Positions 12,663-22,975 are shown, counted from the stretch's first letter. The stretch is DNA of 24,946 nucleotides from an uncultured bacterium (GCA_905215115.1 CAJMOP010000017.1:1-24946); one strand, 5' to 3'. Made by a program: numbers and translations. Notes: generated by a model from the letters alone, not told the origin.

Positions 12663-14903
12663 TTAGTCAAACAGGCTCGGCATGTCGTTTTCCTTCATGA
12701 GGGCACCGGCAGAAGGCAGGCTCTGCGCGGTGAACTTCTCGGCCGAGACGCCGGCGCCAAGGATCTCCTCGGTTGTGCCGACGGTGGTGACCGAGCGGCC
12801 CTTCTTGGCGGTAAAGGCCTGGACGCCCTGCGTGTTGGTAGTCGTCTTGGTCTTGAGCAGCGACGTGTTGAAGTTCATCAAACGATAGTCGCTCGAGACC
12901 AGCGCGATGTCGCGATCCTCCTTGAGCACCTGGGCATACAGCAGCTTGCTGCCGCCGTAGATAGCGTTCTTCAGGCGTTTGCGGTTGGTCTTGGTGACGT
13001 ATCCGGCAAGTGCGACGCGCACTACGCGGCCGTTCTCAAAGACAAACAGCACGTCGGCCTTGTAGTCCTCGGGGTCGATGACCCAGATGACACTCTCGTC
13101 GGGTTCCATCTCAAGATCGGTCGGCAGGTACGAGCCCAGCTGGGCCGACTTGGTGTCCTCAAATGCCGCAACCTTGCACTTGTACACCTGGCTCTTGTTG
13201 GTAAACACGAGCAGCTCGTGCGTGTTGGAGGACGGGAACTCGATAAAGGGTTTGTCGCCGTCCTTGTACTTGAGCGTGGCGGCCTTCTTGAGCACGCGGT
13301 CCGTCATCTTCTTGAGGTAGCCGTCGCGCGAGAGCATGATGGTTACCGGGTACTCCTCGACCTCGGGCTCCAGGCTCACCTCGACAACCTCGTGGGGCTC
13401 AATCCTGCCCGTGCGGCGCGGCATCACATACTTCTTGTTGACCGCGGCCAGCTCGTCGCTGATGACCTTCTTGATGTTCTCCTCGCTGGAGAGGATCTCC
13501 TCAAGCTCGGCAATCTCTCCCTCGAGCTTGGCAATGTCCTTGGTGCGGTTGAGGATGTACTCCTCGTTGATGTTGCGGAGCTTGAGCTCGGCGACAAACT
13601 CGGCCTGGGTCTCGTCGATGTCGAAGCCGCGCATAAGGTTGGGCACGACTTCGGCTTCGAGCTTGGTGCCGCGGATGATGGCGATGGCCTTGTCGATGTC
13701 GAGCAGAATCGCCTCGAGGCCGTGCAGCAGGTGCAGGCGCTCGGACTTTTTGCCCAGGTCAAAGTTAATGCGGCGACGCGTGGACTCAATACGCCACTTG
13801 ACCCACTCGTGCAGAATCTGGCGCACGCCCATAACACGGGGATAGCCGTCGACGAGCACGTTAAAGTTGCACGAGAACGAATCCTGCAGCGTGGTCGAGC
13901 GATAGAGCTTGGCCATGAGCTTGTCGGGGTCGACACCGCGCTTAAGGTCGATGGCAATGCGCAAGCCCGAGAGGTCGGTCTCGTCGCGGATGTCGGCAAT
14001 CTCCTTGACCTTGCCCTCTTTGGAGAGCTTGACGATGCGCTCGATGATGACATCGGTCTTGGTGGTGTAGGGGATCTCGTAGACCTCGATGATGCGCTCT
14101 TCGGGAATCCAGCGCCAGCGGGAGCGAATCTGGAAACTACCAAGGCCGGTCTCGATGATCTTCTCCATCTCCTCGCGGCGGTAGATAATCTCGCCGCCGG
14201 TCGAGAAGTCGGGCATGGGCATGTACTCGAGCAGGTCGCAGTCGGGATCCTGCAGGTAGTGCATCGTGGCAGTGCAGACCTCGTTGAGGTTGAAGCCGCA
14301 GATGTCGGACGCCATGGCGACGCCGATGCCCTTGTTGGCCGAGACAAGGATGTTGGGGAACGTGGTGGGCAGTAGGCGCGGCTCCTTCATGGCGCCGTCG
14401 TAGCTGTCGACGAAGTCGACCGGGTCCTTGTCGATGTCCTTGAAGATCTCGGCGCTGATGGGGGAGAGCTTGGCCTCGGTATAGCGCGAGGCGGCGTAGC
14501 TCAGATCGCCCGAATAGTACTTGCCAAAGTTGCCCTTCGACTCCACGAAGGGGGCAAGCAGCGCTTCGTTGCCGGTGGCCAAGCGAACCATCGTTTCGTA
14601 GATCGCGGCATCGCCGTGCGGGTTGAGCTTCATGGTTTGGCCCACGATGTTGGCGCTCTTCTGGCGCTCGCCCTTGAGCAGACCCATCTTGTACATGGTG
14701 TAGAGCAGCTTGCGGTGCGAGGGCTTAAAGCCGTCGATCTCGGGGAATGCACGCGAGACGTTGACGCTCATAGCGTAGGGCATGTAGTTGACCTCGAGCG
14801 TCTGCGTGATCGGCTGGTCGGTGACCTCGGAGTGCAGGCCGATGACGTTCTCGGCGTTGACCTGCTTTTTCTTTGGCTGGTTCTTCGTCTTCTTCTTTGC
14901 CAC
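12663..14903 (-). CDS. type IIA topoisomerase subunit A (ParC/GyrA-like), divergent paralogue
   Basis: The 746-residue protein has the GyrA/ParC landmarks: YMPYAMSVNVSRAFPEIDGF near the N-terminus, KLNPHGDAAIYETM (92-105) and the catalytic tyrosine Y141 in ASRYTEAKLS, which forms the covalent DNA bond. LLPTTFPNILVSANKGIGVAM follows. The C-terminal domain (from about residue 500) is beta-pinwheel-like but short and lacks a clear GyrA box, so topoisomerase IV-like decatenation is more likely than gyrase supercoiling. The N-terminus is lysine-rich. It is read after the B subunit with a 45-base gap. Intact, with codon use typical of the chromosome. Confidence 0.9.
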   Translation of the reverse strand: MAKKKTKNQPKKKQVNAENVIGLHSEVTDQPITQTLEVNYMPYAMSVNVSRAFPEIDGFKPSHRKLLYTMYKMGLLKGERQKSANIVGQTMKLNPHGDAAIYETMVRLATGNEALLAPFVESKGNFGKYYSGDLSYAASRYTEAKLSPISAEIFKDIDKDPVDFVDSYDGAMKEPRLLPTTFPNILVSANKGIGVAMASDICGFNLNEVCTATMHYLQDPDCDLLEYMPMPDFSTGGEIIYRREEMEKIIETGLGSFQIRSRWRWIPEERIIEVYEIPYTTKTDVIIERIVKLSKEGKVKEIADIRDETDLSGLRIAIDLKRGVDPDKLMAKLYRSTTLQDSFSCNFNVLVDGYPRVMGVRQILHEWVKWRIESTRRRINFDLGKKSERLHLLHGLEAILLDIDKAIAIIRGTKLEAEVVPNLMRGFDIDETQAEFVAELKLRNINEEYILNRTKDIAKLEGEIAELEEILSSEENIKKVISDELAAVNKKYVMPRRTGRIEPHEVVEVSLEPEVEEYPVTIMLSRDGYLKKMTDRVLKKAATLKYKDGDKPFIEFPSSNTHELLVFTNKSQVYKCKVAAFEDTKSAQLGSYLPTDLEMEPDESVIWVIDPEDYKADVLFVFENGRVVRVALAGYVTKTNRKRLKNAIYGGSKLLYAQVLKEDRDIALVSSDYRLMNFNTSLLKTKTTTNTQGVQAFTAKKGRSVTTVGTTEEILGAGVSAEKFTAQSLPSAGALMKENDMPSLFD

Positions 14904-14948
14904 GATATCCTCTTGAACTTCTTATGGGCCGTCGTTATCGATTTGGTG

Positions 14949-16946
14949 CTACTGCAGGTCCAGCTGGTCCAGGTATTCCTTGCCGTGCTCGGAGATGTGG
15001 CGCTTGCGGCCCGCCTCGTCGTTGCCCAGCAACAGGTTGAACATGGTTTCCATCTTGGTGACGTCCTCAGGCTCCACTTTGATCAGACGACGCGTCTCGG
15101 GGTTCATGGTGGTGAGCCACATCATGTCCGGATCGTTCTCACCAAGACCCTTGGAGCGGTTGATGGAACACTTCTGGTCGCCGATCTCCTTGAGGATGCC
15201 GTTCTTCTCGAGCTCGGTGTAGGCAAAGTAGGTCTTCTCTTTGCAGTTGATCTCGTAGAGCGGCGACTCGGCGATATAGACGTAGCCTTCGTCGATGAGC
15301 GTGGGCACCAGGCGGTAGAGCATGGTGAGTACGAGCGTGCGGATGTGGTACCCATCGACGTCGGCGTCCGTACAGATGATGACCTTGTTCCAGTTGAGGT
15401 TGTCCAGGTCAAAGGCGCCGAGGTTCTTGATGCGCTTGTCCTTGATCTCCACGCCGCAGCCCAGCACGCGCATGAGGTCCATGATGATGTCGGACTTAAA
15501 GATACGCGGGTAGTCCTCCTTCAGGCAGTTGAGGATTTTGCCGCGGACGGGCATAACACCCTGGAACTCGGCATCGCGCGAGGTGCGAATGGCGCCTGCT
15601 GCCGAGTCGCCCTCTACGATGTAGATCTCGCGACGGGTCTTGTCCTTGGAGCGGCAGTCGATGAACTTCTGCACGCGGTTGGCCATGTCGGTCTTCTGCT
15701 GCAGGTTGGTTTTGATGCTCTGACGCGTCTTCTCGGCGTTCTCGCGCGAGCGCTTGTTGATGAGCACCTGCTCCATGATCTTGTTGGCGGCGTCTTTGTT
15801 CTCGATCAAGTAGGTCGAGAGACGCTCCTTAAAGAATGCCGTCATGGCCTGCTGGATAAAGCGGTTGTTGATGGCCTTTTTGGTCTGGTTTTCGTAGGAC
15901 GTCTGGGTGGAGAAGCAGTTGGTCACCAGTACCAGGCAGTCCTGGACGTCCTGCCACTTAATGCCGCTCTCGTTTTTGTTGTACTTGCCCTGTTGCTTGA
16001 TGTAGGCATCGATGGCGCTGGTCAGAGCGCTGCGGGCAGCCTTCTCGGGCGAGCCGCCGTTCTCGAGCCACGATGAGTTGTGGTAGTACTCCTGCATCAT
16101 GAAAGTGCGCGAAAAGCACATGCAAGCAGTGATTTTTACGTTGTAGTCGGGCAGGTCCTCGCGATCGCGACCGCGACGGTCGGCCTCGATAAAGAAGGGC
16201 TCGGTAAGGTAGTCGGTACCGACCTTCTCGAGCACGTAGTCCTCGATGCCCTTGGGATAGCAAAAATCCTCTTCGGAAAACTCGCCATCGTCACCCTCAA
16301 TGCGCAGACGGAAGGTCACGTTGGCGTTGACCACGGCCTGACGGCGCATGGTTTCGCGATACCAGTCGTGGGGAATGCTGATGGAGGTAAAGACTTCGAG
16401 ATCGGGGCGCCACTTGATGGTGGTGCCGGTGCGGTCCTCGTCGCTGGGCTCAATCTCGAGTGCCTTCTTTTTGGCGCCGACGACCTTGCCCTTCTTAAAG
16501 TGCAGGGAGTATTTGTTGCCATCGCGCCAGACCGTGACATCCATGTATTCGGAGGCGTACTGGGTCGCGCAGGAGCCCAGGCCGTTGGTACCGAGCGAGA
16601 AGTCGTAGTCGCCGCCCTGGTTGTTGTTGTACTTGCCGCCGGCGTAGAGCTCGCAAAAGACGAGCTCCCAGTTAAAGCGCTTCTCGGAAGGGTTCCAGTC
16701 GAGCGGGCAGCCGCGGCCGTTGTCCTCTACCTGAATGGAGCCATCGCGAAAGGTGGTAAGGGTGATGAGCTTGCCGTAGCCCTGGCGCGCCTCGTCAACG
16801 GCGTTGGACAGGATCTCGAAGGCGGCATGCGCGCAGCCGTCGAGCCCGTCCGAGCCAAAGATGACGGCGGGGCGCAGGCGTACGCGTTCCTCGTCCTTGA
16901 GCTGGCGGATACTGTCGTTACCATAGTTTGCGGTGTTTTTTGCCAT
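14949..16946 (-). CDS. type IIA topoisomerase subunit B (ParE/GyrB-like), divergent paralogue
   Basis: The 665-residue protein has the GHKL ATPase motifs EILSNAVDEA (N48) and VEDNGRG (D75-G79), a lid region with SLGTNGLGSCATQYASEY, the TOPRIM glutamate in IVEGDSAAGA (about residue 445) and the metal-binding DADVDGYHIR (about 526). IFGSDGLDGCAHAAFEIL replaces the usual YIGxT segment of GyrB, placing it in the divergent group carried by Clostridia and Coriobacteriia next to a standard gyrase. It is the first gene of a two-gene operon with the A subunit. The start ATG 16946 follows GAGCG-type sequence, not a strong ribosome binding site. Confidence 0.9.
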   Translation of the reverse strand: MAKNTANYGNDSIRQLKDEERVRLRPAVIFGSDGLDGCAHAAFEILSNAVDEARQGYGKLITLTTFRDGSIQVEDNGRGCPLDWNPSEKRFNWELVFCELYAGGKYNNNQGGDYDFSLGTNGLGSCATQYASEYMDVTVWRDGNKYSLHFKKGKVVGAKKKALEIEPSDEDRTGTTIKWRPDLEVFTSISIPHDWYRETMRRQAVVNANVTFRLRIEGDDGEFSEEDFCYPKGIEDYVLEKVGTDYLTEPFFIEADRRGRDREDLPDYNVKITACMCFSRTFMMQEYYHNSSWLENGGSPEKAARSALTSAIDAYIKQQGKYNKNESGIKWQDVQDCLVLVTNCFSTQTSYENQTKKAINNRFIQQAMTAFFKERLSTYLIENKDAANKIMEQVLINKRSRENAEKTRQSIKTNLQQKTDMANRVQKFIDCRSKDKTRREIYIVEGDSAAGAIRTSRDAEFQGVMPVRGKILNCLKEDYPRIFKSDIIMDLMRVLGCGVEIKDKRIKNLGAFDLDNLNWNKVIICTDADVDGYHIRTLVLTMLYRLVPTLIDEGYVYIAESPLYEINCKEKTYFAYTELEKNGILKEIGDQKCSINRSKGLGENDPDMMWLTTMNPETRRLIKVEPEDVTKMETMFNLLLGNDEAGRKRHISEHGKEYLDQLDLQ

Positions 16947-17313
16947 GCTCGCTCTCTCGATGCTCCTTTGCTGCGTTTAAGTCATATAGATAGTCAAGGT
17001 AGCATAGCCCGGCCCATAGGCGATTCCAACCAACACGAAATCCATCGAACAATCGTTCGGATTAACGGGTAAAACGTGTCGTGCGGATTGTTGTTCCGAA
17101 TCGAATATTGGGACAAGCGTCTCGTTTTATGGGCCACGGGCGTGCGTGTGCGAGTCCCTTTGGCCCATAAGGAACGCTGGCGGGTCGTTATTTGGGCCGT
17201 GGGTCACTTCGCCCGCGCCGTGTTTCGTCATACGCTCATAGTGGAAGCCGATGCCACGGGGACGGCGAAGGCCTCGGGCAACGGATGAGCTGCAAGCGAA
17301 AGGAGCGGTGAGG
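16947..17313. other. divergent intergenic region with a 9-bp inverted repeat
   Basis: This stretch separates the topoisomerase operon from the lipoprotein gene. TTATGGGCC (17127-17135) and GGCCCATAA (17162-17170) are a perfect inverted repeat around 26 bases, and GGGAC (17110-17114) can pair with GTCCC (17154-17158). I see no credible gene here. TCATATAGATAG near 16981-16992 is AT-rich and may hold the topoisomerase promoter. Confidence 0.5.
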
Positions 17314-18342
17314 ATGATGAAGCCCATGACGAAGAAGCTGCTGTTAGGAATTCCCACTGTGACGCTTTCGGCCGTGCTGGCGTGTACCGTGGCAGGCTGC
17401 GGCGGTAGTGCTCCGAACGGCTCGGCTGGCAGCTCGGGTGGTAGCGCGCCTGTGCAGGAGAAGTCCAAGAAGGCCAAGGCCTATGAGTCGCAGACGGTCG
17501 AGGTGGCTGGCATTACCTATGAGTTGGTGGCTCACGGTACGTTCTATCGCGGTGATGCCAAGAAGCAGGACGGCTTTTACCTGCACATCAAGATTACCAA
17601 CAACAACACAAAGAACAGGACGTTCAGTTCCTTTAACGTGCATGCTGCCCAAGGCGATCTTGAGGCAGGCGACCCGTTGTTTACTTCCGGCAAGGCGGCC
17701 GTGCTCGACTACGTTGCAAGTGAGGCTCCCGATGAGCTTCACGAGGGCATCGATCTTTCCAAGAGGCCAGATATCGGCCCGGGCGAGACCGTTGAGTACG
17801 TGTATTTCTGGGCGCCCAAGACGGCGTACTACGGGCCCATCACTGTCGAGTTCGTAGACGCTTACGCCCCCGCCAAGAATCATGAGGCCATGCACTTTGA
17901 CACCACGGGATGCGAGACCAAGGAGTTCAAGGCGGCCGGCGGCGTGGCCGATTCTGGCGAGAAGGCAGATTTAACGGGCATCGACTGCGCATCGTACAGC
18001 ATCGAGGCCGCCGATGGGTACACGCTGGATTCGTCCGACGAAGAGCGCGAAAAGGCAAACTTCTTCCACGACGAGACTGGAGGACGCCTGAACATCAGCA
18101 TCTTCCCGCGCTCGCCGGAGGAAGAGGTTGCAAGCCTAGAGCAGGTCTACGAAGGCAAGGAGACAACAACCGACCAGGTCGAGTACAACGGCATAACGTG
18201 GCTGCGCTTTACCGGTCCCGACAACGGTCATACGCTGTTTGCGACGGCTCCCGCAACGGGTGAAACCGTCCGCGTGTCGATCGGCTGGAAGATCGACTGG
18301 GATGCCGCCGTGCCCATGATGGAGGCACTGAAGCTCAAATAA
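17314..18342 (+). CDS. secreted lipoprotein, DUF5067-like
   Basis: The 342-residue protein starts at ATG 17314 (AAAGGAG eight bases upstream; ATG 17317 is also possible). It has a lipoprotein signal: basic MMKPMTKK, a hydrophobic stretch, and lipobox VAGC with C29 as the lipidated residue, then a Gly/Ser-rich linker. A beta-rich domain follows with LHIKITNNNTKNRTFSSF and DIGPGETVEYVYFW, a pattern like DUF5067/DUF4352 extracellular domains, and a second domain ending in WDAAVPMMEALKLK. It should be anchored on the outer face of the membrane. Function unknown. A good terminator follows. Confidence 0.85.
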   Translation: MMKPMTKKLLLGIPTVTLSAVLACTVAGCGGSAPNGSAGSSGGSAPVQEKSKKAKAYESQTVEVAGITYELVAHGTFYRGDAKKQDGFYLHIKITNNNTKNRTFSSFNVHAAQGDLEAGDPLFTSGKAAVLDYVASEAPDELHEGIDLSKRPDIGPGETVEYVYFWAPKTAYYGPITVEFVDAYAPAKNHEAMHFDTTGCETKEFKAAGGVADSGEKADLTGIDCASYSIEAADGYTLDSSDEEREKANFFHDETGGRLNISIFPRSPEEEVASLEQVYEGKETTTDQVEYNGITWLRFTGPDNGHTLFATAPATGETVRVSIGWKIDWDAAVPMMEALKLK

Positions 18343-18370
18343 CGCCGCGATTTTCACGTCAGGCGACTCA

Positions 18371-18405
18371 GGGCTGGCTCCGAGTTATCGGGGCCAGCCC
18401 CTTTT
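18371..18405 (+). terminator. intrinsic terminator of the lipoprotein gene
   Basis: GGGCTGGC (18371-18378) pairs with GCCAGCCC (18393-18400), followed by CTTTT. It is 28 bases past the lipoprotein stop and is the clearest Rho-independent terminator in the window. Confidence 0.8.
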
Positions 18406-18452
18406 GGTGTTCGATGAGCCGAGTCGGCGTCTCACACAAAAGTAACTAGGAG

Positions 18453-21400
18453 CTAGCGAGGCCTATCCGAATTGACCTCATTGGCGGTGTCTTTTTCGAG
18501 CGCCGTGCGGCGGACGCTGTAGGCGACAAGGCCGGCACCAGCTGCGGCGAGTGCTGCTGCGGCTGCGGTTAGGGGGACGTTGCTGTCGCCCGTGCCGGCG
18601 AGCGCGCCCGCTTTTCTGGAGCGCTTGTTATTGCCGTGATCCTTGCCGCTGCCAGAGCCACTGCCGCCACCGGAGCTGCTTCCGTCGGAACCACCTCCAC
18701 TCGAGCCACCATCGCCGTCTACCGTCATTGGGGCGTCGTGAAGTCCTGTCGTATCCGCGCTGTCGCATACGCCGACCTGAACTTCTGAGCGTTCGCATGC
18801 CGCGTCGGGCACATGAAGCTCGTGCAGAACGGCACTCAGCGCCGAGTTTGCGCCCGGTCGGATCTCCTCGAGCGTTACGGGATCGAGCGCCACCAGATTA
18901 CGCGCCTTCGCATACAGCGTGACGCGTTTGCCCACTTCGTCGCTCCAGCTCTCGGGGATGGCGAAGCTCATGCGGAACTGTGCCGTGCAACCCGGTGCCA
19001 GCACGGCGTTGCCGTTGTCGGCTACCAGCGGGTGCGTTGCAAAACATGCGCCCAGCGTCTCGAGCGCGTACTTCACGTGTGCCATGTCGTTGGCCGAAGC
19101 GTCTTCGGCAAGCTCTGGATCGTGGATCGAAGCCATGCGTGCGTTCGCTCCGAATCCGATGGATGCGCTGGAGAACGGCTGGCTGGAGCCCTCTCGGTAC
19201 AGATCGATCGTGCCGGCGGTCAGCAAAGTGTTGCCGTCGTTTCGCACCGTGACCATGAAGGACTCGCCTGCTGCTCCGGGCACCACCGCGCCCGAGGTAG
19301 CGACCGCGCCCGTCGGAGTGGCACACGCCACCAAGGGCACTTCGATGCCGTGCAGCTCTGCCTCGCTCTGCTCCGCGCTCACAATGTGCGTGGCGAGCGC
19401 GGAGAGAATGCCTCCCGACGTCAAAAATGCCGTTATCTGATCGACGGGATGGTCCAGCTCGCACATCACGAACGGCTCCGTGAACAGATCGCCTGCCAAG
19501 GTGCTGGCGAAGATGCGGAAGTGCTTGCCCATCACTGCTACCGGGTTGCCTTCTTCGTCGTAGGTTTGTCCCACCTTGCCATCGGTGTTCTCTACATAGA
19601 GCACGCACCTGCCGTTGTTGCTCACGCTAAACGATGCCGGGCCACAGCCTGCGGCACCCACGGGCCGCGTTGCAAATGCCGATGCGCCTCGCGTCCAAGT
19701 AATATGCTGCAGTTGCTCGTTGACGGTTGCCAAAAAGCCCGTGTGCTGCGGCCACGGCACCGCACGGGGCACCGCGGCGTCCGGCGGCATAACGCCCCAG
19801 CCCGCAATGGACCGGCCGATCACGGCGTACGATGCGCAGCCGCAACCGTCTGCGGTCTCGTACGCAACGGGCACCACCATTTTGCCGTTGATGTTTTCGG
19901 GCTCGCCCAGCTCGATACTCGAAGGTGCCTGCGGAAAGCGGAGAACTTGGCGGAACGTCAGGCTGTCGCCCGAAACGTCCGACCACAGGGTAAAGCACTC
20001 CAGCGCAACCTCAGCCCCGTTGCCGAGCGCCTTTTCTGCGGTGGTTCCGCGGCGGTGGAGGTAGGCACCCGACAGGCGCCCGTCGACCAGCGTCTTGCCC
20101 ACCGTGATACGCGGGCACTGCAGGCAATGGTAGCCATCCTCTTGCAGGCGGCCGTGCGAGATGCTGCGCCATGACGTATGCGACACCACGCGGATTTCGT
20201 CATTACTTATGCGCAGGCGTACAACGGACAGTATGCCGGCTGTGCTTGCCGTATCGAAAAGGGTGTTGTCACCGGCGGGGCGCTCGCCCGAGACCAGCAG
20301 CACGTAGGCGTCCCGGTTTCCTCTACCGTCCGTATATTCCACCACGTCGAAGTCGTAATCGTATATGCTGTCGCGCTCCACGTCGTTCTCGCCAAACCCA
20401 AGGGGAAAGTCCACGGGCATGGGAGCGGACCACGTGCCGTTTGCCTTTGTGTGCACCACCAGGCGCGAGCGGCCATTGTCGTCGTAGCGCACCGAGGCGA
20501 TACGGAACAGGCATTCTGCGCCGGCAATCATTGCCAGCTTCATGTGAGCTTCGCTGAGCACGCCGGAAAACAGCACACTGTCGCTCGATGGTTTGATACC
20601 GCCACGCTCGTCCTCCGATACACCAGCAGAATTGGCGTTGGGGTCCGCAACGGCGTTCGTCGCCTGCCCGATATAGGTGTACTCATACATTGGCGCGGCG
20701 TTTTCGTCGTTCTCTATCAGTGCATGGACGAAATGCTCGATCTGTCCCGTGTCGTCGCTTTCTGCATCCGCCTCGAGCTCAATGTGCGTAACCGCTTGAT
20801 CCCAATCGCGCACGACAGGCGCGACGTTTACGGCAGTGGCCTTAACCTCGGCGCGTGCGAGCAGCTCGGCGTTGGTGACGATGGTGGCCGATGCGATTAA
20901 TTGCGGCACACCACCTGCCTCGGCGTTGCCGGCTGAGCCGAAGCGGGCATCCAGCGTATAAGGCGTATCTCCACCCAAGGCCAGCTCAGAGCGCTGGAGC
21001 ACATACCGATCGCCATTGTTCACTGACATATTCCACGAATCGAGGAGTGTGGGCCACGATCCCGACCAAGCTTTGGTGGTCCACTTGAACATGACGAACT
21101 GGAGTATCACATCGACATCGACGTCTGCACCTACGCGCAGTCGCGGAAGCTGGTGTCCATCCGCCTTCTCGTACCCAATGAACAACGTGAGGGACGCGGC
21201 GCCGCGCACGGCAGACGAGGCGACGCCTGCAACGCCGGCGCCAAAGGTGACGGCAAGCCCGATCTGGATGGTGAATGAGCCCGAGGTGTTGGAATAGTCG
21301 AGCGATATGTTTTTGAAAAACGCTGCGCCGCTACCGTGTGTGTGGGCGCCCACGGCGAGCGCCAGTTTTGCCAGCACCCAGGGGTTGACGTTTAGGAAAA

Positions 21401-22820
21401 ACGGCACCGGTCCCAAGGTGAACTGTTCGGTCCAGTTGAGGTCGGTTCTTACCTGGAAGAGGGCCTTAATATTGCCGTATGCGGGGTCGTTGTTGTCACC
21501 CCAGGTTTTGCCCACCCAATCGTAGGCGAGCGAGCCGTACAGCTGTGTGGCGATATCCATCGTGAACAGCAGCGTGCAATGGTGGCGAAGGAGCTTGGTG
21601 TTTCTTGGGTCGGTGCCCGAACCGGCACTCATGCTCTTGTACTGATTCCACTTCCCCTCCATCTCGTCGAGGTAGCGGTTTGCCTGCTTGGCACCCGACT
21701 CGCGCGGTGATTTCTTCCAGTACTCTGGATCTGGATTGCCCGAATCGTTCATATAGCTGGCTGGTTTGTATCCTCCGCCAAACAGCACGTATCCAGCAAA
21801 CGAGAAATCAAAGAGGATCGGAAATGTGGGTATCCAGCACGTGAACTTATTGCCGCCGATGCCGGGAAACGCCGCGGGGAAATCAAACGGAGTGATCTCT
21901 TGGTCCATGGTGGTGGGAATGATGGTGGTCGAGCCCGATTCCGCCTTTGCGGCCGGCGCGGTGACAACGGCCATAGGGGATGAAAGCGTGTAGGTTTTGC
22001 CCTGATAGTCGAGGACAAAGCGCAGTTTGCACCCTTCTTCCAGAAGGCCCGATGCCGCGTCGAGAAACATGTCTTCGAGTGTGAACGTCGCCAGATTATC
22101 CGCGCCCGATGCGCTGGCCTTGATCTGACCGATCTGCGTGACGGTTTCGGGTGAGCTGCCCGCGGCAGACGTCACTTTGTTGATGCGCAGCGTTGCCTGC
22201 CCACCCTGCGGCAGATGAGCCTGTACAGCGAAGGCGTGCGTGTCGGGCTGCTCGTTTGCCGTGTCGTCTTTCGGCAATGCCATAAACGTGGCTTCAGCGT
22301 ACTGGATGTCCCATTCGTCGAATGTGAGCTGGCGGAAGTACGGCTCGCCGTCGGAAAGCGGACGCGTGGGCGCGGTTATGGCGGTGCCGCCCTGGATGCG
22401 CGCAAGGGGAATCTCGACATCACGGTAGCCCGCCACACTAATGGAGATGCCGCCGTTAAAGTCGTACGCGTCAAGGAGCGTTGCCTCGTCCACGTAGCCT
22501 TCCGAAAGCGGCGCGACCTCAAAGATGGCCGTGCCTTCGTCGTCGGTCGTGGCGGTGAGCTGCTTGCCTGCGGCATAGCGTGATGTGAGCGTGACCTGGG
22601 CACCTGCGATGGGCGCATTCTTGTTGGCGACGTCGACCACGACCACACCAAACATGGTGCGCGAGAGAACGAGCACCCTGAAGGGGTCTTTTTCGTCGGC
22701 ATAGGCTTCGGTGGGCGCAAACGGCAATATGAAGGCGTTTGCGCTTCCCGGCACGCGCGGCAACATAATGCTCGCCAGCGAGGACGCTCCGGCAACAAGT
22801 AACGAACGGCGATCAAGCAT
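18453..22820 (-). CDS. giant cell-wall-anchored surface protein
   Basis: The start is ATG 22820 (GGGAG upstream), giving 1455 residues. The N-terminus LDRRSLLVAGASSLASIM is a signal with a twin arginine, so Tat export is possible; cleavage may follow SANA or AYA. Residues about 60-130 look like a carboxypeptidase-regulatory/Ig-like fold (APIAGAQVTLTSRYAAGK, TTDDEGTAIFEVAPLSEG). A large middle region has no family I recognise. Near the C-terminus a Gly/Ser-rich spacer and a basic stretch precede LAGTGDS, a hydrophobic helix and RR, which form an LPxTG-like sortase signal. It is probably an adhesin or surface display protein. The gene lies downstream of a LuxR-type regulator on the same strand. 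Confidence 0.8.
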   Translation of the reverse strand: MLDRRSLLVAGASSLASIMLPRVPGSANAFILPFAPTEAYADEKDPFRVLVLSRTMFGVVVVDVANKNAPIAGAQVTLTSRYAAGKQLTATTDDEGTAIFEVAPLSEGYVDEATLLDAYDFNGGISISVAGYRDVEIPLARIQGGTAITAPTRPLSDGEPYFRQLTFDEWDIQYAEATFMALPKDDTANEQPDTHAFAVQAHLPQGGQATLRINKVTSAAGSSPETVTQIGQIKASASGADNLATFTLEDMFLDAASGLLEEGCKLRFVLDYQGKTYTLSSPMAVVTAPAAKAESGSTTIIPTTMDQEITPFDFPAAFPGIGGNKFTCWIPTFPILFDFSFAGYVLFGGGYKPASYMNDSGNPDPEYWKKSPRESGAKQANRYLDEMEGKWNQYKSMSAGSGTDPRNTKLLRHHCTLLFTMDIATQLYGSLAYDWVGKTWGDNNDPAYGNIKALFQVRTDLNWTEQFTLGPVPFFLNVNPWVLAKLALAVGAHTHGSGAAFFKNISLDYSNTSGSFTIQIGLAVTFGAGVAGVASSAVRGAASLTLFIGYEKADGHQLPRLRVGADVDVDVILQFVMFKWTTKAWSGSWPTLLDSWNMSVNNGDRYVLQRSELALGGDTPYTLDARFGSAGNAEAGGVPQLIASATIVTNAELLARAEVKATAVNVAPVVRDWDQAVTHIELEADAESDDTGQIEHFVHALIENDENAAPMYEYTYIGQATNAVADPNANSAGVSEDERGGIKPSSDSVLFSGVLSEAHMKLAMIAGAECLFRIASVRYDDNGRSRLVVHTKANGTWSAPMPVDFPLGFGENDVERDSIYDYDFDVVEYTDGRGNRDAYVLLVSGERPAGDNTLFDTASTAGILSVVRLRISNDEIRVVSHTSWRSISHGRLQEDGYHCLQCPRITVGKTLVDGRLSGAYLHRRGTTAEKALGNGAEVALECFTLWSDVSGDSLTFRQVLRFPQAPSSIELGEPENINGKMVVPVAYETADGCGCASYAVIGRSIAGWGVMPPDAAVPRAVPWPQHTGFLATVNEQLQHITWTRGASAFATRPVGAAGCGPASFSVSNNGRCVLYVENTDGKVGQTYDEEGNPVAVMGKHFRIFASTLAGDLFTEPFVMCELDHPVDQITAFLTSGGILSALATHIVSAEQSEAELHGIEVPLVACATPTGAVATSGAVVPGAAGESFMVTVRNDGNTLLTAGTIDLYREGSSQPFSSASIGFGANARMASIHDPELAEDASANDMAHVKYALETLGACFATHPLVADNGNAVLAPGCTAQFRMSFAIPESWSDEVGKRVTLYAKARNLVALDPVTLEEIRPGANSALSAVLHELHVPDAACERSEVQVGVCDSADTTGLHDAPMTVDGDGGSSGGGSDGSSSGGGSGSGSGKDHGNNKRSRKAGALAGTGDSNVPLTAAAAALAAAGAGLVAYSVRRTALEKDTANEVNSDRPR

Positions 22821-22975
22821 CTTTGGCTCCCATCCCGCAGGTATCGATGGAAATAATCCAATTTTGCGAGAAGCCGCTTCGTGGCGGTAGTGCCGTTCAA
22901 GGGTCAAAATGTCCAAATTGATCGAGCGGAGTGCCGGGTTCCGGAACGCGTTCGATGCGCTTGGCAGCCCGGTCG

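Noticed and set aside
12579..16076. Very long plus-strand open frames (598 and 486 codons) opposite the topoisomerase genes
   Set aside because: They lie antisense to two well-supported genes, have valine/leucine/glycine-biased nonsense-like composition and no family motifs; high-GC codon bias of the real genes explains their openness.
17127..17170. Possible tRNA or tRNA relic, because ATGGGCC/GGCCCAT could mimic an acceptor stem and GCGAGTCCC a T-arm
   Set aside because: Only 26 bases lie between the arms and no anticodon or D-arm can be drawn.
18813..20174. 453-codon plus-strand frame opposite the surface-protein gene
   Set aside because: Antisense shadow rich in Arg, Ala, His and Cys with no ribosome binding site or motifs.
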